Numbered from the stretch's first letter, positions 1 to 9,184 are shown. The stretch is 37,312 nt of DNA from an uncultured Elusimicrobia bacterium (GCA_947168325.1 CAMVLN010000003.1:1-37312); one strand, 5' to 3'. Translations and numbers: made by a program. Notes: generated from the sequence alone by a model not told the origin.

Positions 1-1253
1 ATCTCTTCTGTATATCTATCCAACTTAGCTACATCGTTTTCTATTGAATATTTACTATAAAGCTCTTTAAATTTTTCCATCCCTACTTTTACATATTCCC
101 ACTCACTCGCTGTTAGTTCTGCCCCTAAATATCTCCTATAATACTCTTTGAAATCACTTATATATGAAACTTCTATTTCCGTTTCACTATTAGACAATAC
201 TGTCCTTATTGCATCTACCAACTTCCTTTCTTCTTTTAACAATTCTACTGGGTTTATCCTTGATACTTCCTCTTTTACTGCAATAAATTTATCCAACATA
301 GGATATTCTTCTTTCATATCTTTCTTCGTCGCTATACAATAATCCCTTATACATCTACTTATCTCTTTTATATCTGTTAAGTTCTCTGTCCTCTCTATTA
401 ATTCCTTATATTGCTTATATGTCACTTCCCTCTTTATCTCTTCTGTTATCCTTACTAGCTCCTCTTTTAAGGCTTTTTCGTTTATCCCTCTCCCTCTATA
501 TGTCCCTAAATATATTTGTAAATTCTTGTATCCTTCTACTTTTATATTGTTCCTCTTTGCATAACTAAATAGCCTTCTTAGATACCTTTCTTCCGTTATT
601 TCCCCTCTGTTCCTTGCTTCTATCAATTCGCTAAATCTCTCGTTCTTATACCCTAAATGTTTCTCCCTTAAAAATTCTATTTCTCTTTCTATCTTCTTTA
701 TATATCTGCCTATCTCTTCCTTAGCTTTTATTATTTTCGATAACCTCTCTATATTCCCTAAATACAATCCTTTCTCTTCTATCCCTCTTAATATCCTTTC
801 CTTGCCATTTGTTATTGAATAATATTCCGTACCTGTTAGTTTACCTTCTTTTATTAGTCCTTCTAGTATCCCTTTCTTATATCTAGTTTTTATTTTAGAA
901 AATATACTTGTATCTATTTCCCCTACTGCTCCCTCTACATACACCCTTTCTACTTTATACCTCTTTGTTATCCCTTCTATTATGCTTGATATGTTCTTTT
1001 GTACACTATAATCACAATGCAAATCTTGTATGTTTATTACCACTGTTTGGCTTCCATTATTATTTATCCCTATCACTTTCCCGTATCTCTCGTTCAACAA
1101 TCTCCCTTGTTGCTGTATCCCTTTTGTATCAAATATATTTTGCATCACTACAGAACTTACTCCAACTGCTGTATATCCTACATTACTCATCACTGTCATC
1201 ATTATGCTACTTGCTACTACTACTGCTATTGCTTTCTTTACCTTTACTATCAT
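1..1253 (-). CDS. N-terminal part of a giant-type exported protein, ChaN/TraB-like domain (partial)
   Basis: The frame is open from an ATG at 1251-1253 to the window edge (about 417 codons), so the C-terminus is missing. An in-frame stop lies one codon upstream, and AGGAAGG precedes the ATG at SD distance, so this start is well fixed. The first ~35 residues are a Lys-containing N-region followed by a hydrophobic stretch (AIAVVVASSIMMTVM), a signal peptide or anchor. Around residues 65-110 come VVINIQDLHCDY..QKNI and then ERVYVEGAVGEID. This H-x5-Q followed by V-x-V-E arrangement resembles ChaN/TraB/EreA-type domains; similar starts occur, from memory, on very large proteins of Elusimicrobiota and Omnitrophota. 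The rest is charged, helical, Lys/Glu/Arg-rich sequence. Codon style (many AGG, GGA, AGA, GTA) matches the C-terminal end of the giant gene at 19069. Catalytic activity is not demonstrated; the coding assignment is firm, the function weak. Confidence 0.85.
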   Translation of the reverse strand, partial: MIVKVKKAIAVVVASSIMMTVMSNVGYTAVGVSSVVMQNIFDTKGIQQQGRLLNERYGKVIGINNNGSQTVVINIQDLHCDYSVQKNISSIIEGITKRYKVERVYVEGAVGEIDTSIFSKIKTRYKKGILEGLIKEGKLTGTEYYSITNGKERILRGIEEKGLYLGNIERLSKIIKAKEEIGRYIKKIEREIEFLREKHLGYKNERFSELIEARNRGEITEERYLRRLFSYAKRNNIKVEGYKNLQIYLGTYRGRGINEKALKEELVRITEEIKREVTYKQYKELIERTENLTDIKEISRCIRDYCIATKKDMKEEYPMLDKFIAVKEEVSRINPVELLKEERKLVDAIRTVLSNSETEIEVSYISDFKEYYRRYLGAELTASEWEYVKVGMEKFKELYSKYSIENDVAKLDRYTEE

Positions 1254-1453
1254 TCTTTATTCCTTCCTTTTATTCCTTCTCCATTTTCCTTACTTGTATC
1301 CTTCTTATTATTCTTTTCAGCTCCCATCCATCCCACACATAATATCTTTTTTTCTTTTTATTATAAAAATATATCATATATTTAAATTTATTAAAAACCT
1401 TTCTTATTCTTAATTTTACTATACACGAAAAAACATATAAAACATTTTTTATA

Positions 1454-2326
1454 CTAATAAATTATTTTATTTAAAGGATACTCTATAATTCCTTCAGCTC
1501 CAGCTCTTTTAAGTGCAGGAATAACTTTTTTTACTATATTTTCTTCAATTATAACTTCTAAAGCTATCCAATTACTATCACTTAAATTTGAAATAGTAGG
1601 TTTTTTTAATGCAGGCAAAATTTTTTCAACTTCAGGCAACTTTTTAGAAAGTATATTCATTTTTAAACCAACCATACCTTCTGCATTTAGTGCTCCTTGC
1701 AAAAGAATTGAAAGATTCTCTATTTTCTCTCTTTTTGAATTATCTTTCCAAGCATTATCATTTGCAATAAATCTTGTTGTAGACGACAGAATTTCTTCAA
1801 CTATTCTTAAATTATTTGCCCTAAGTGAAGAACCAGTTTCTGTAAGTTCAACAATAGCATCAACTAATTTACCAGCTTTAGCTTCTGTTGCACCCCAAGA
1901 AAATTCTATGTTTGCTTTAACTTTATTTTTTAAAAAATATTTTTTTGTATAGTTTAAAAGTTCTGTAGCAATCCTTTTGCCTTGTAAATCTTTTATACTT
2001 CTAACATTTGAATCATTAGGAACAGCAAGAACCCATCTAACAGGTCTAAATCCCGACTTTGCATATCTAAGTTCACAAACTTCTTTAACTTTTGCACCCG
2101 TCTCACATATCCAATCAAAACCTGTAAGTCCCGCATCAAATACTCCATCTTGAACATATTTTGCCATTTCTTGCGATCTTACTAACATAACTTCTATCTC
2201 ATCATCACTACAAGTAGGAAAGTAAGATCTTGAAGAAATATTTATTCTTATACCTGCTTTTTTAAATAATTCAACTGTTGAATCTTGTAAGCTACCCTTT
2301 GGGAACCCTAATCTTAATTTTTTCAC
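1454..2326 (-). CDS. hisG: ATP phosphoribosyltransferase, long form
   Basis: Catalyses the first step of histidine biosynthesis: ATP plus PRPP gives phosphoribosyl-ATP. The 290-residue product starts with KLRLGFPKGSL, contains DAGLTGFDW of the periplasmic-binding-protein-like catalytic fold, and has the PRPP-loop region DAIVELTETGSSL. A C-terminal ~75-residue segment ending GAEGIIEYPLNKI is the ACT-like regulatory domain, which makes this the long HisG form that does not need HisZ and is normally feedback-inhibited by histidine. The start is GTG with AAAGGAG about 11 bases upstream. It is the last gene of an apparent operon behind the CvpA-like and DUF1015 genes (16-bp gap), and no other his gene is visible here. 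Confidence 0.95.
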   Translation of the reverse strand: MKKLRLGFPKGSLQDSTVELFKKAGIRINISSRSYFPTCSDDEIEVMLVRSQEMAKYVQDGVFDAGLTGFDWICETGAKVKEVCELRYAKSGFRPVRWVLAVPNDSNVRSIKDLQGKRIATELLNYTKKYFLKNKVKANIEFSWGATEAKAGKLVDAIVELTETGSSLRANNLRIVEEILSSTTRFIANDNAWKDNSKREKIENLSILLQGALNAEGMVGLKMNILSKKLPEVEKILPALKKPTISNLSDSNWIALEVIIEENIVKKVIPALKRAGAEGIIEYPLNKIIY

Positions 2327-2342
2327 CTTATTTTTTTCTCCT

Positions 2343-2825
2343 TTAAAACAACATATAATTTTGTATATTTTTTATTTTTTTATTATCAATAAAACTTGGA
2401 ATATATTTCCCAAAGATAGGCAAAGTTACTTTAGATAATTTTGAAATTATTGAAGTAGTTTTTTCAATTTTAGATTGTATTTGATTTGCATAAACATCTA
2501 AACTTGGAATTATTACATTTGCAGACAGTATGAACCATAAAAAAAAACCAAAACAAGCACCGGCTAATTTATCAAATATAGATAAATATAAAAATTTAAC
2601 TATTTTAAAAATAAAAACACCAACTAAAAATATTATTATTGCAACTGCAACAAAAACGAAATAATAATTTATACCAACTTGGTACGGATAATTTTCTGCT
2701 AATATTATCGCAAAAAAACCAGAAACTACAGCAAAAAAACTTTTAATAATTCCAGCATAATAGCCGATGTATAGTAAAAACAATAACAATAAAATTATAC
2801 TAATATCTATTGCCAAACTTAACAT
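2343..2825 (-). CDS. CvpA-family inner-membrane protein
   Basis: A 160-residue protein with four hydrophobic segments in its first ~115 residues and a short charged C-terminal tail. The DKLAGACFGFFLW segment after the third helix matches the conserved D-x-x-x-G-x-x-x-G loop of the CvpA (colicin V production) family; family members are integral membrane proteins of poorly defined role linked to envelope integrity. The start overlaps the end of the upstream DUF1015 gene by 7 bp, and hisG follows after 16 bp, so translational coupling in one operon is likely. The hydrophobic pattern is clear; the family assignment rests on that pattern plus one motif. Confidence 0.75.
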   Translation of the reverse strand: MLSLAIDISIILLLLFLLYIGYYAGIIKSFFAVVSGFFAIILAENYPYQVGINYYFVFVAVAIIIFLVGVFIFKIVKFLYLSIFDKLAGACFGFFLWFILSANVIIPSLDVYANQIQSKIEKTTSIISKLSKVTLPIFGKYIPSFIDNKKIKNIQNYMLF

Positions 2826-4039
2826 AATGTGTGAATAACTATTCCACTAGCCAATTTTGGAAAAAAGTAAGTTGACTTTTGTGGCATATTTTCATTATTT
2901 AATGCAATTTCTTTTATAGCTTCTACAGGAGTTGCAGGAACTATAATTGCAATTTTGTTTGTTTTACTAGCCAATTCTACAGCTTCCTTTTCATCTTTTA
3001 CATAAATATATTTATCTGCAGAAACTTGTTCTTTTGGTATCAATATATTATGTAATATACTTACACCTAAATTTCTAAAAGCTTCACAATTTTCTGGCAT
3101 AGCTTTATTTAATAATTCAGTATCTTTTATAACCAATGTCCTATAATTTCCATCTTTAACAACCATAATAGGTTGAACTTTTTCTTTTTGTAACTTTATA
3201 AAATCTTCTTTAGGTAAAATATTAAAATATTTTTCAATGTTTTCCTCTAGATTTTTTGGCTCTTCAATAACTCTATGAGTAGGCCATATAGAAATACCTT
3301 CATCTTCCATTGGGCATAAAAAAGCAAGAACATAACCATATTCTTTTGTATCAGAAAAATTTGAATCTTTACCTTTTATGTATTGCAAATAATTCCATGA
3401 AGTTTCATATCTATGATGACCATCAGCAATGAATGTTTTTTTATTCTTTAAACAATTTTCAACTTCTTTAACTATTTTTTCATCACTTACAACCCAAACT
3501 TTATGATTAGTTTTTTCATCATCTGTTGCAACAGATGTTGGCTTTTTTGTAGAAATATCTTTACATAAATTAATAATTTTATTACTATCATCATTAAACA
3601 ACAAAAATATTGGGCTTAAATTTGCTTCTACAGATTTTAAAAGATTTAATCTATCTTCTTTTGGTGCCGAAAGAGTTTTTTCGTGAGCTTTTACTGCCCC
3701 TCCACAAGGATTTTCAATTTTTAATGCAGCAAAAAAACCTCTTCTTACCATTTTTATACCATGGTCCATAAATTCTTGTTCATAAAAATAAAGAGCTGGT
3801 TTATCTTCTTTTAATAAGACACCTTTAGATAACCATTCCTTAAACAAAACACTTGCTTGTTCATATTTATTTTTTGTCCCTTGTGAATCAGAAAGTTCAA
3901 GCTTTACCATATTATACTGAGATTTTTTCTTTAGTTCTTCTTTTTGACTTGGACTTATTACATCATAAGGAGGACATATTTCATTTGTAATATTTTCTTT
4001 TGCATATCTAACACCATTAAATGCCTTTATAATAGCCAT
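2819..4039 (-). CDS. DUF1015 family protein (SerK-like)
   Basis: About 406 residues. The family's hallmark motifs are present: ICPPYDVIS near the N-terminus and FIADGHHRYETSWNY in the centre, where the GHHRYE box is expected. Some relatives have been described as serine kinases; whether this protein has that activity cannot be read from the sequence. An ATG five codons upstream (4054) exists, but GGGAG sits 8 bases before the ATG at 4037-4039 and the product then begins MAIIKAFNGVRY, typical of the family, so 4039 is preferred. It is the first gene of the operon with the CvpA-like gene and hisG, and has a good promoter just upstream. Confidence 0.85.
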   Translation of the reverse strand: MAIIKAFNGVRYAKENITNEICPPYDVISPSQKEELKKKSQYNMVKLELSDSQGTKNKYEQASVLFKEWLSKGVLLKEDKPALYFYEQEFMDHGIKMVRRGFFAALKIENPCGGAVKAHEKTLSAPKEDRLNLLKSVEANLSPIFLLFNDDSNKIINLCKDISTKKPTSVATDDEKTNHKVWVVSDEKIVKEVENCLKNKKTFIADGHHRYETSWNYLQYIKGKDSNFSDTKEYGYVLAFLCPMEDEGISIWPTHRVIEEPKNLEENIEKYFNILPKEDFIKLQKEKVQPIMVVKDGNYRTLVIKDTELLNKAMPENCEAFRNLGVSILHNILIPKEQVSADKYIYVKDEKEAVELASKTNKIAIIVPATPVEAIKEIALNNENMPQKSTYFFPKLASGIVIHTLC

Positions 4040-4072
4040 TCTAATTACTCCCAAAAATTTAAAATTTTATTG

Positions 4073-4102
4073 ATTTTACATAATATCTTAATATATTGTC
4101 AA
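4073..4102 (-). promoter_or_regulatory. Sigma70-type promoter for DUF1015-cvpA-hisG operon
   Basis: On the minus strand TTGACA (4097-4102) and TAAAAT (4073-4078) are separated by 18 bp. The predicted start near 4066 leaves a leader of about 27 nt containing the GGGAG ribosome-binding site. The gap to nadB is short and has no other obvious signal. Confidence 0.7.
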
Positions 4103-4138
4103 AAAAATTTTCTTTATTTTATGCTCTTATAAATTATA

Positions 4139-5704
4139 TCAATTATTTTTATTTATAATCGTATCTTTTTTATTTGCTAATTTTATTGGATAGCTTGTAG
4201 TATAGTGAGCTCCTCTACTTTCCTTTCTTGTCTTTGCAGATTTTATTATTATTTCAGCTACATCTACTATATTTTTTATTTCTAAAAGTTCCATACTAAC
4301 TTTAAAATCTCTAAAATGTTTCTTAACTTCTTCTTTAATAATATTTAATCTTTTTTGTGCCATCAAAAGTCTCTCATCAGTTCTAACAATACCCACATAA
4401 TTAGACATAAGTCTTCTAACTTCTTCCCAATTATGCAACATTATAGTAGAATCGCCATTACCTGTACTTTTATTAATAAAAATTTTTATATTTTCATTTA
4501 TTTTAATATTGGGTAACATTTCTTTACTTTTTTGATATGCAAACTGGGCAAAAACAAGCCCTTCTAACAAAGAATTAGAAGCAAGTCTGTTTGCCCCATG
4601 TAAACCATTACAGGCATTTTCCCCAATGGCAAATAAGTTTGTTATAGAAGTTTGCCCATATTCATCTACTTTTATTCCACCACAACAATAATGTGCAGCT
4701 GGAACAACCGGTACCATATCTTTTGCCATATCTATTGAATATGACAAACATTTTTTATATATATTAGGAAACCTTTTAACTATAAACTCTTTTCCCCTAT
4801 GTCTTATATCTAAATATACAAATTTATCTCCACTTTTTTTAAGTTCTGTATCTATTGCCCTTGAAACAATATCTCTTGGAGCTAAATCTTTTAGTTTATG
4901 ATATTTTTGCATAAACGGTTCACCTTTTTGATTTTTAAGTATCGCTCCTTCCCCCCTAACCGCTTCTGAAATCAAAAAAGATTTAGCTGCTGGATGATAC
5001 AAACATGTAGGATGAAATTGAATAAATTCCATATTGGATATATCTGCTCCAGCTCTATATGCCATAGCAATTCCATCACCTGTTGCTATATCAGGATTAG
5101 AGGTATATAAAAAAACTTTTCCTATTCCACCGCAAGCAAGAACTACAACTTTAGCTAAAAAAGTTTCAACTATAGATTTATTTACATCATACACATAAGC
5201 TCCACAACACTTTTTATTTTCATCAATAATCAAATCTATTGCCATATTGTATTCATATATATTTACATTTTTAGCTCTTCTAATATTTTCTACAAGAACT
5301 TTTTCTATTTCTTCACCTGTAATATCTCCAGCATGAAGAATTCTTCTTTTACTATGTCCACCCTCTAAACCAAGTTCAAACTCAAAACTATTGTACTCTT
5401 GTTTTGCAAACTTCATTCCCATATTTATCAATTCTTTTATTCTATCAGGAGCAGATTTTACAGCAATGTCTACTATTTTCTTATTACAAAGGCCATCACC
5501 TGCAACAATAGTATCTTGTATATGCTCATCAAAAGTATCATCTTTATCTATAACACAGGCAATTCCACCCTGTGCTTTTCCTGTGGCCGAATCAAACAAC
5601 TTTTTTTTTGTTATAAGTGAAACTGTTCCTATTTTGCATGCTTTTAAAGCAAAACTAAGCCCTGCTATTCCGCTTCCTATAACTAAATAATCTGCTTTTA
5701 TCAT
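4139..5704 (-). CDS. nadB: L-aspartate oxidase
   Basis: FAD-dependent oxidation of L-aspartate to iminoaspartate, the first step of de novo NAD synthesis in the cytosol. The 521-residue product has the Rossmann motif VIGSGIAGLS at the N-terminus, ATGKAQGGIA (FAD-binding Gln-Gly-Gly loop), the active-site region EFIQFHPTCL, SEAVRGEGA, LAPRDIVSRAI and VPAAHYCCGGI, and the C-terminal FAD contact GANRLASNSLLEGLVFA. The length is normal for NadB. The GLEGGHSKRRILHAGD stretch separates it from succinate dehydrogenase flavoproteins. It is monocistronic as seen here; its usual partners nadA and nadC are absent from the window. Confidence 0.95.
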   Translation of the reverse strand: MIKADYLVIGSGIAGLSFALKACKIGTVSLITKKKLFDSATGKAQGGIACVIDKDDTFDEHIQDTIVAGDGLCNKKIVDIAVKSAPDRIKELINMGMKFAKQEYNSFEFELGLEGGHSKRRILHAGDITGEEIEKVLVENIRRAKNVNIYEYNMAIDLIIDENKKCCGAYVYDVNKSIVETFLAKVVVLACGGIGKVFLYTSNPDIATGDGIAMAYRAGADISNMEFIQFHPTCLYHPAAKSFLISEAVRGEGAILKNQKGEPFMQKYHKLKDLAPRDIVSRAIDTELKKSGDKFVYLDIRHRGKEFIVKRFPNIYKKCLSYSIDMAKDMVPVVPAAHYCCGGIKVDEYGQTSITNLFAIGENACNGLHGANRLASNSLLEGLVFAQFAYQKSKEMLPNIKINENIKIFINKSTGNGDSTIMLHNWEEVRRLMSNYVGIVRTDERLLMAQKRLNIIKEEVKKHFRDFKVSMELLEIKNIVDVAEIIIKSAKTRKESRGAHYTTSYPIKLANKKDTIINKNN

Positions 5705-5743
5705 TTTTATTCTTTTCTATTTTAAATCACTAAATAAGTTTAA

Positions 5744-5773
5744 ATTTTATTTGTTGTAAGTTTTATTTGTCTA
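5744..5773 (-). promoter_or_regulatory. Probable promoter for nadB
   Basis: Minus-strand TAGACA (5768-5773) and TAAAAT (5744-5749) with an 18-bp spacer, the same geometry as the promoter at 4073-4102. It would give a leader of about 35 nt. The surrounding DNA is very A+T-rich, so chance matches are possible. Confidence 0.5.
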
Positions 5774-5832
5774 TTTTTAATATCTATATATATCTAATTA
5801 TCTATTTAATTTACAATTATTTTATAATAGTT

Positions 5833-6675
5833 TTATTTTTCACAAACCATATTATCTATAAGCCGAACATTACCAACTTTAACCGCAACAGCAATTACAA
5901 TATTTTTATCCAAATCTGTAACTTCTTGTAAATTTTTAGAATTTCTTATTTCAATATAATCTATTTTACTATTAGGAATTTTTAAACTATTTTCTTCTAC
6001 AACTTGTTTTATATCTTCAATTTCTTTACCTTCACAAAACAACTGTTTAGCCAAACATAAAGATTTATATATTCCTGTTGCCTGAACCTTTTCTTCTTTT
6101 GATAAATATGTATTTCTGCTAGACATTGCAATTCCCGACTCTTCTCTAACTATTGGACAGCCTACAATTTCAATATTAAAATTTAAATCCTCAACCATTT
6201 GTTTAATAATTATATATTGTTGATAATCTTTTAACCCAAAATATGCTCTTTGAGGCATAACTATATTGAAAAGTTTTGCAACTATTGTACATACACCTTG
6301 AAAATGTGTTGGCCTTGTAATGCCACACATTATTTTTGATACATTATTGTTATAAATATAAGTTGAAAAATTTTTGTTATATAGTGTTTCATTTGTAGGC
6401 AAAAACAAAAAATCTACCTTATTATCTTGGCAAACTTTTATATCTTTTTCTATTGGTCGTGGATATTTTTCATAATCTTCATTTGGGCCAAACTGTATAG
6501 GATTTACATATACTGAAACAACTGTAATATCATTTTGTAAAACAGACTTTTTTATTAGAGAAACATGCCCCAAATGTAATGCCCCCATAGTAGGAACAAA
6601 GCCAACATTCTTTCCTTCTTTTTTTAATTCTTCTATTATTTTTTGTAATTCTTCTGGTTTGTTTATAACTTTCAT
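5833..6675 (-). CDS. panC: Pantothenate synthetase
   Basis: ATP-dependent condensation of pantoate with beta-alanine to give pantothenate, via a pantoyl-adenylate. The 280-residue product carries the nucleotidyltransferase HIGH-type motif in FVPTMGALHLGHVSLI, YVNPIQFGPNEDY, FQGVCTIVAKLFNIV, the YFGLKDYQQ segment, and the KMSKS-equivalent region MSSRNTYLS. Length and motif order are normal. Its ATG overlaps the panB stop by 4 bp (ATGA), so the two are translationally coupled. No panD (aspartate decarboxylase) is visible nearby, so the source of beta-alanine is not shown here. Confidence 0.96.
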   Translation of the reverse strand: MKVINKPEELQKIIEELKKEGKNVGFVPTMGALHLGHVSLIKKSVLQNDITVVSVYVNPIQFGPNEDYEKYPRPIEKDIKVCQDNKVDFLFLPTNETLYNKNFSTYIYNNNVSKIMCGITRPTHFQGVCTIVAKLFNIVMPQRAYFGLKDYQQYIIIKQMVEDLNFNIEIVGCPIVREESGIAMSSRNTYLSKEEKVQATGIYKSLCLAKQLFCEGKEIEDIKQVVEENSLKIPNSKIDYIEIRNSKNLQEVTDLDKNIVIAVAVKVGNVRLIDNMVCEK

Positions 6676-7463
6676 TTATATGTATTAACCTCTTGAGGAA
6701 AATTCAATTCTTTAACTTCTTTACTATACTGTTTTGTAGCATCTTGAATAATTTGTGCTAAATTTGCATATTTTTTTACAAATTTTGGAGTAAAATCTTG
6801 AAACATTCCAAGCAAATCATCTATAACTAAAACTTGTCCATCACAATATTTGCCTGCACCTATACCTATAGTTGGAATATCCAACTTTTCTGTAACAAAC
6901 TTCGCTACTTGCTCTGGAATACCTTCAAAAACTATCATTGATACACCAACAGATTGCAACAACAAAGAATCTTCCAATAATTTTTTTTGAGACTGATTAT
7001 CTCTACACTGAACTTTGTACCCTCCCATTTTATCTATAGATTGTGGCATAAGTCCTAAATGACTAACAATTTTTATACCCTCATTTATTATTGATTTGAT
7101 TGACTCTATAATTTCAACTCCACCTTCAAGTTTAACCATATCTGCACCACAATCTATAAGTTTTTTTGCATTTTCTACTGCTAATTGTGTATTATCCTCA
7201 TAAGATTTATATGGCATATCTGCAACAACTACAACTTTATCTTTATTTGTTCCTCTAACTACTGCTGATGTATAATGTATCATATCTGCCATAGTTACTG
7301 ACAATGTATTTTTATAACCTAACTTTGTCATACCAACAGAATCGCCAACGAGGAACATATCTATATTCGATTGTGACAATATTTTTGCCATAGTTGCATC
7401 ATAACAAGTTGTCATAACAATTTTTTCTTTATTTTTTTTCATTTGCAAAAAATTTTTTAACAT
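6672..7463 (-). CDS. panB: 3-methyl-2-oxobutanoate hydroxymethyltransferase
   Basis: Transfers a hydroxymethyl group from methylene-tetrahydrofolate to ketoisovalerate, giving ketopantoate. The 263-residue TIM barrel shows MTTCYDATMAKILS, FLVGDSVGMTKLGY (metal-binding Asp), VVADMPYKSY, VKLEGG, VSHLGLMPQS, and PTIGIGAGKYCDGQVLVIDDLLGM, all diagnostic of PanB. GGTGGA precedes the ATG by about 7 bases. A TATAAT -10 (7523-7528, minus strand) lies 60 bp upstream, with a poor -35. Ketopantoate reductase (panE) is not in the window. Confidence 0.96.
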   Translation of the reverse strand: MLKNFLQMKKNKEKIVMTTCYDATMAKILSQSNIDMFLVGDSVGMTKLGYKNTLSVTMADMIHYTSAVVRGTNKDKVVVVADMPYKSYEDNTQLAVENAKKLIDCGADMVKLEGGVEIIESIKSIINEGIKIVSHLGLMPQSIDKMGGYKVQCRDNQSQKKLLEDSLLLQSVGVSMIVFEGIPEQVAKFVTEKLDIPTIGIGAGKYCDGQVLVIDDLLGMFQDFTPKFVKKYANLAQIIQDATKQYSKEVKELNFPQEVNTYK

Positions 7464-7625
7464 ATTTTGTCCACCATAAAGCTTTAGTAAATTTTTTATA
7501 AAATATTATTTATTAAAAAATTATTATACCTCTTTACTTAATAAAAAAATATTTTTTGAAAATATATTTCTATTTTCATTAAAACTGATTTATACTTTTC
7601 ATGAGGTAAAAAACTTAAAACTTAT

Positions 7626-7661
7626 CAAAAAAAGACATCACCCAATTTTGGACTGATGTCT
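7626..7661 (-). terminator. Rho-independent terminator after the envelope cluster
   Basis: An 8-bp perfect stem (AGACATCA at 7633-7640 with TGATGTCT at 7654-7661) and a 13-nt loop, followed on the minus strand by an uninterrupted run of T. It lies about 30 bp past the stop of the 7691-8044 gene and separates the envelope cluster from panB. Confidence 0.85.
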
Positions 7662-7690
7662 ATAATATAAATAGGTTAAAACAACAATTA

Positions 7691-8044
7691 TCAACTAACA
7701 GTAATATCTACAGATGCTACTACACCTTGACAAGACAAATATATCTTTCCATTTCCGCTTTGCTTTGCAAGAAAATTAACTGTCCTAGAAGTTACAAAAT
7801 AAAACTCGCCCAATTCTACAGGAAACACTGACCAGCTAACAGGCTCATCAACCTCTTCCTTTGCGCTATTTCTTATGATAGATTTTAATTGGTATATATT
7901 CCCTACACTATAAGAAATACCATCCGCTGGCTCTATTTGTAAAACCATTGCATTATTCGTCAACTTATCCCTTTTAGTACATCCATAAAAACAAGATACA
8001 AGACAAACAAATGACAATAAAAATAAAATTTTTATATAACTCAT
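7691..8044 (-). CDS. Small lipoprotein with Ig-like (BIG2-like) domain
   Basis: A 117-residue exported protein. The N-terminus is a lipoprotein-type signal (a hydrophobic run ending LSFVCLVSC, with a second Cys at FYGC), so it is probably lipidated and envelope-attached. The mature ~90 residues are beta-rich, with the pattern of a bacterial Ig-like fold: an N-terminal strand in VLQIEPADG, PVSWSVFP, and a final VASVDITVS strand. GGAAAGAG lies upstream of the ATG. Last gene of the cluster, 14 bp after the DUF5683 gene and just before the terminator. Function unknown; the fold call is by pattern only. Confidence 0.75.
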   Translation of the reverse strand: MSYIKILFLLSFVCLVSCFYGCTKRDKLTNNAMVLQIEPADGISYSVGNIYQLKSIIRNSAKEEVDEPVSWSVFPVELGEFYFVTSRTVNFLAKQSGNGKIYLSCQGVVASVDITVS

Positions 8045-8058
8045 AAACTCTTTCCAAT

Positions 8059-8538
8059 CTAAACAGAAAATCTAGTTTTATAGCTCAACATAAAACCATC
8101 CTTTCCATAAGCATAAAAATTAAATTTCTTATAACCATAATCTTCTGACTGTTTATTTGCAACAATATAAGCATCAACAATAGAAAATAACCAGCTAGCA
8201 ACCGCAACACAACCAAAAATTCTAGATACATTTAAATCTTTTTCATAATCGTCATAATAAGAAGACTCTATGGCTCCTAATTCCTTATATCTTTCATAAT
8301 CACCTTCAGATTTATTTAAGTAATAAAATGCACCAAAAACAGAAACTGCAAAAACACCAAACACTATCCACCCTTTTGTTCTCTGATAATTCCAACCCTG
8401 ACCCCAACCAGGCATAATAGCAGAACGAATAAGAGCATTTGTTGGAGTATATTCCGAAAAATCACAAGTGAATGCACTTGCATCTGCACAATTTAACAAA
8501 ACTATAGAAATAATAACAACAAATATTTTTTTTAACAT
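8059..8538 (-). CDS. DUF5683-like exported/membrane protein
   Basis: A 159-residue protein with an N-terminal signal peptide (hydrophobic run ending near CADASAF). The motif SAIMPGWGQGWNYQRTKGW matches the hallmark P-G-x-G-Q...Y/W-N...KG segment of the DUF5683 family, known mainly from cell-envelope proteins with undefined roles. Two hydrophobic segments follow (GWIVFGVFAVSVFGAFYY and IFGCVAVASWLFSIVDAY). It is separated from the preceding lipoprotein gene by only 4 bp and so is co-transcribed with it. No good SD is visible before its ATG. Family call moderately firm, function unknown. Confidence 0.7.
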   Translation of the reverse strand: MLKKIFVVIISIVLLNCADASAFTCDFSEYTPTNALIRSAIMPGWGQGWNYQRTKGWIVFGVFAVSVFGAFYYLNKSEGDYERYKELGAIESSYYDDYEKDLNVSRIFGCVAVASWLFSIVDAYIVANKQSEDYGYKKFNFYAYGKDGFMLSYKTRFSV

Positions 8539-8542
8539 ATTA

Positions 8543-9184
8543 TTAATCTTTAGTAAATCTTATATTATCTATATAGACTGTTCCACCATTAGTTGGTATA
8601 CCATCTTTATCTACAGCTAAAGCTAAACCTACAACGAACTTCAAATTATCCATCTGTACACCTGTAATATCAATTTCCACTTCTTGCCATGTAGATGTTA
8701 TTTCTGAACTTGTTACACTATATGTAATCTTATCAGGAATTGATAATTTAAAAACACAATTATTGTACAAATTTCCTCTTACATAAAACTTCAACCATTT
8801 ATACCCACTATTTGTTAAATCTATGATACCACCTATCTCATTCCTAGATTGCATTCCAAAACCAAAAAATGTCTTTTCAGGACTTTTTGAATTTCCTCCC
8901 CATGTAAATTTTATACATCTTGTTCCTGACTGAGGAGCATTTGTACATTTAGTATCCAGTGTAGCATTATTCCAACTATCACAGAATGGATCATCTTTCC
9001 ATACATAAGGTTCAGAATTTCCTTTAGTATTAAACTCATCATCGTACAGATACCATGTATCTGGCCAAGCAGCAATGGGAGCATTGAGACCTAGCAATGC
9101 ATCTACAGGATATTTTTCACATGAAGTAAAAAATACAACACAAACAAAAAAGATAAATAAAAATTTATTAAAAATCCTATTCAT
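8543..9184 (-). CDS. Lipoprotein with galactose-binding-like (CBM-type) domain
   Basis: About 213 residues. Starting at the ATG at 9184 gives MNRIFNKFLFIFFVCVVF followed by the lipobox FTSC, a clear type-II signal; a TTG three codons upstream (9193) is possible but gives no better ribosome site, and neither start has an SD. The mature part is a beta-sandwich with the order seen in CBM11/galactose-binding-like domains: RCIKFTWGG, a framework strand KWLKFYVRGN, a Trp in STWQEVEIDI, and the terminal VYIDNIRF motif. It resembles the product of 9428-10048, so the two are probable paralogues. First gene of the 9184-7691 group. Likely a surface or periplasmic glycan-binding protein; the ligand is unknown. 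Confidence 0.8.
   Translation of the reverse strand: MNRIFNKFLFIFFVCVVFFTSCEKYPVDALLGLNAPIAAWPDTWYLYDDEFNTKGNSEPYVWKDDPFCDSWNNATLDTKCTNAPQSGTRCIKFTWGGNSKSPEKTFFGFGMQSRNEIGGIIDLTNSGYKWLKFYVRGNLYNNCVFKLSIPDKITYSVTSSEITSTWQEVEIDITGVQMDNLKFVVGLALAVDKDGIPTNGGTVYIDNIRFTKD

Noticed and set aside
908..1413. Overlapping plus-strand ORFs rich in Leu, Tyr and Ser
   Set aside because: They are antisense shadows of the purine-rich minus-strand giant-type gene (and its leader), have low-complexity composition and no ribosome sites, and disagree in frame with one another.
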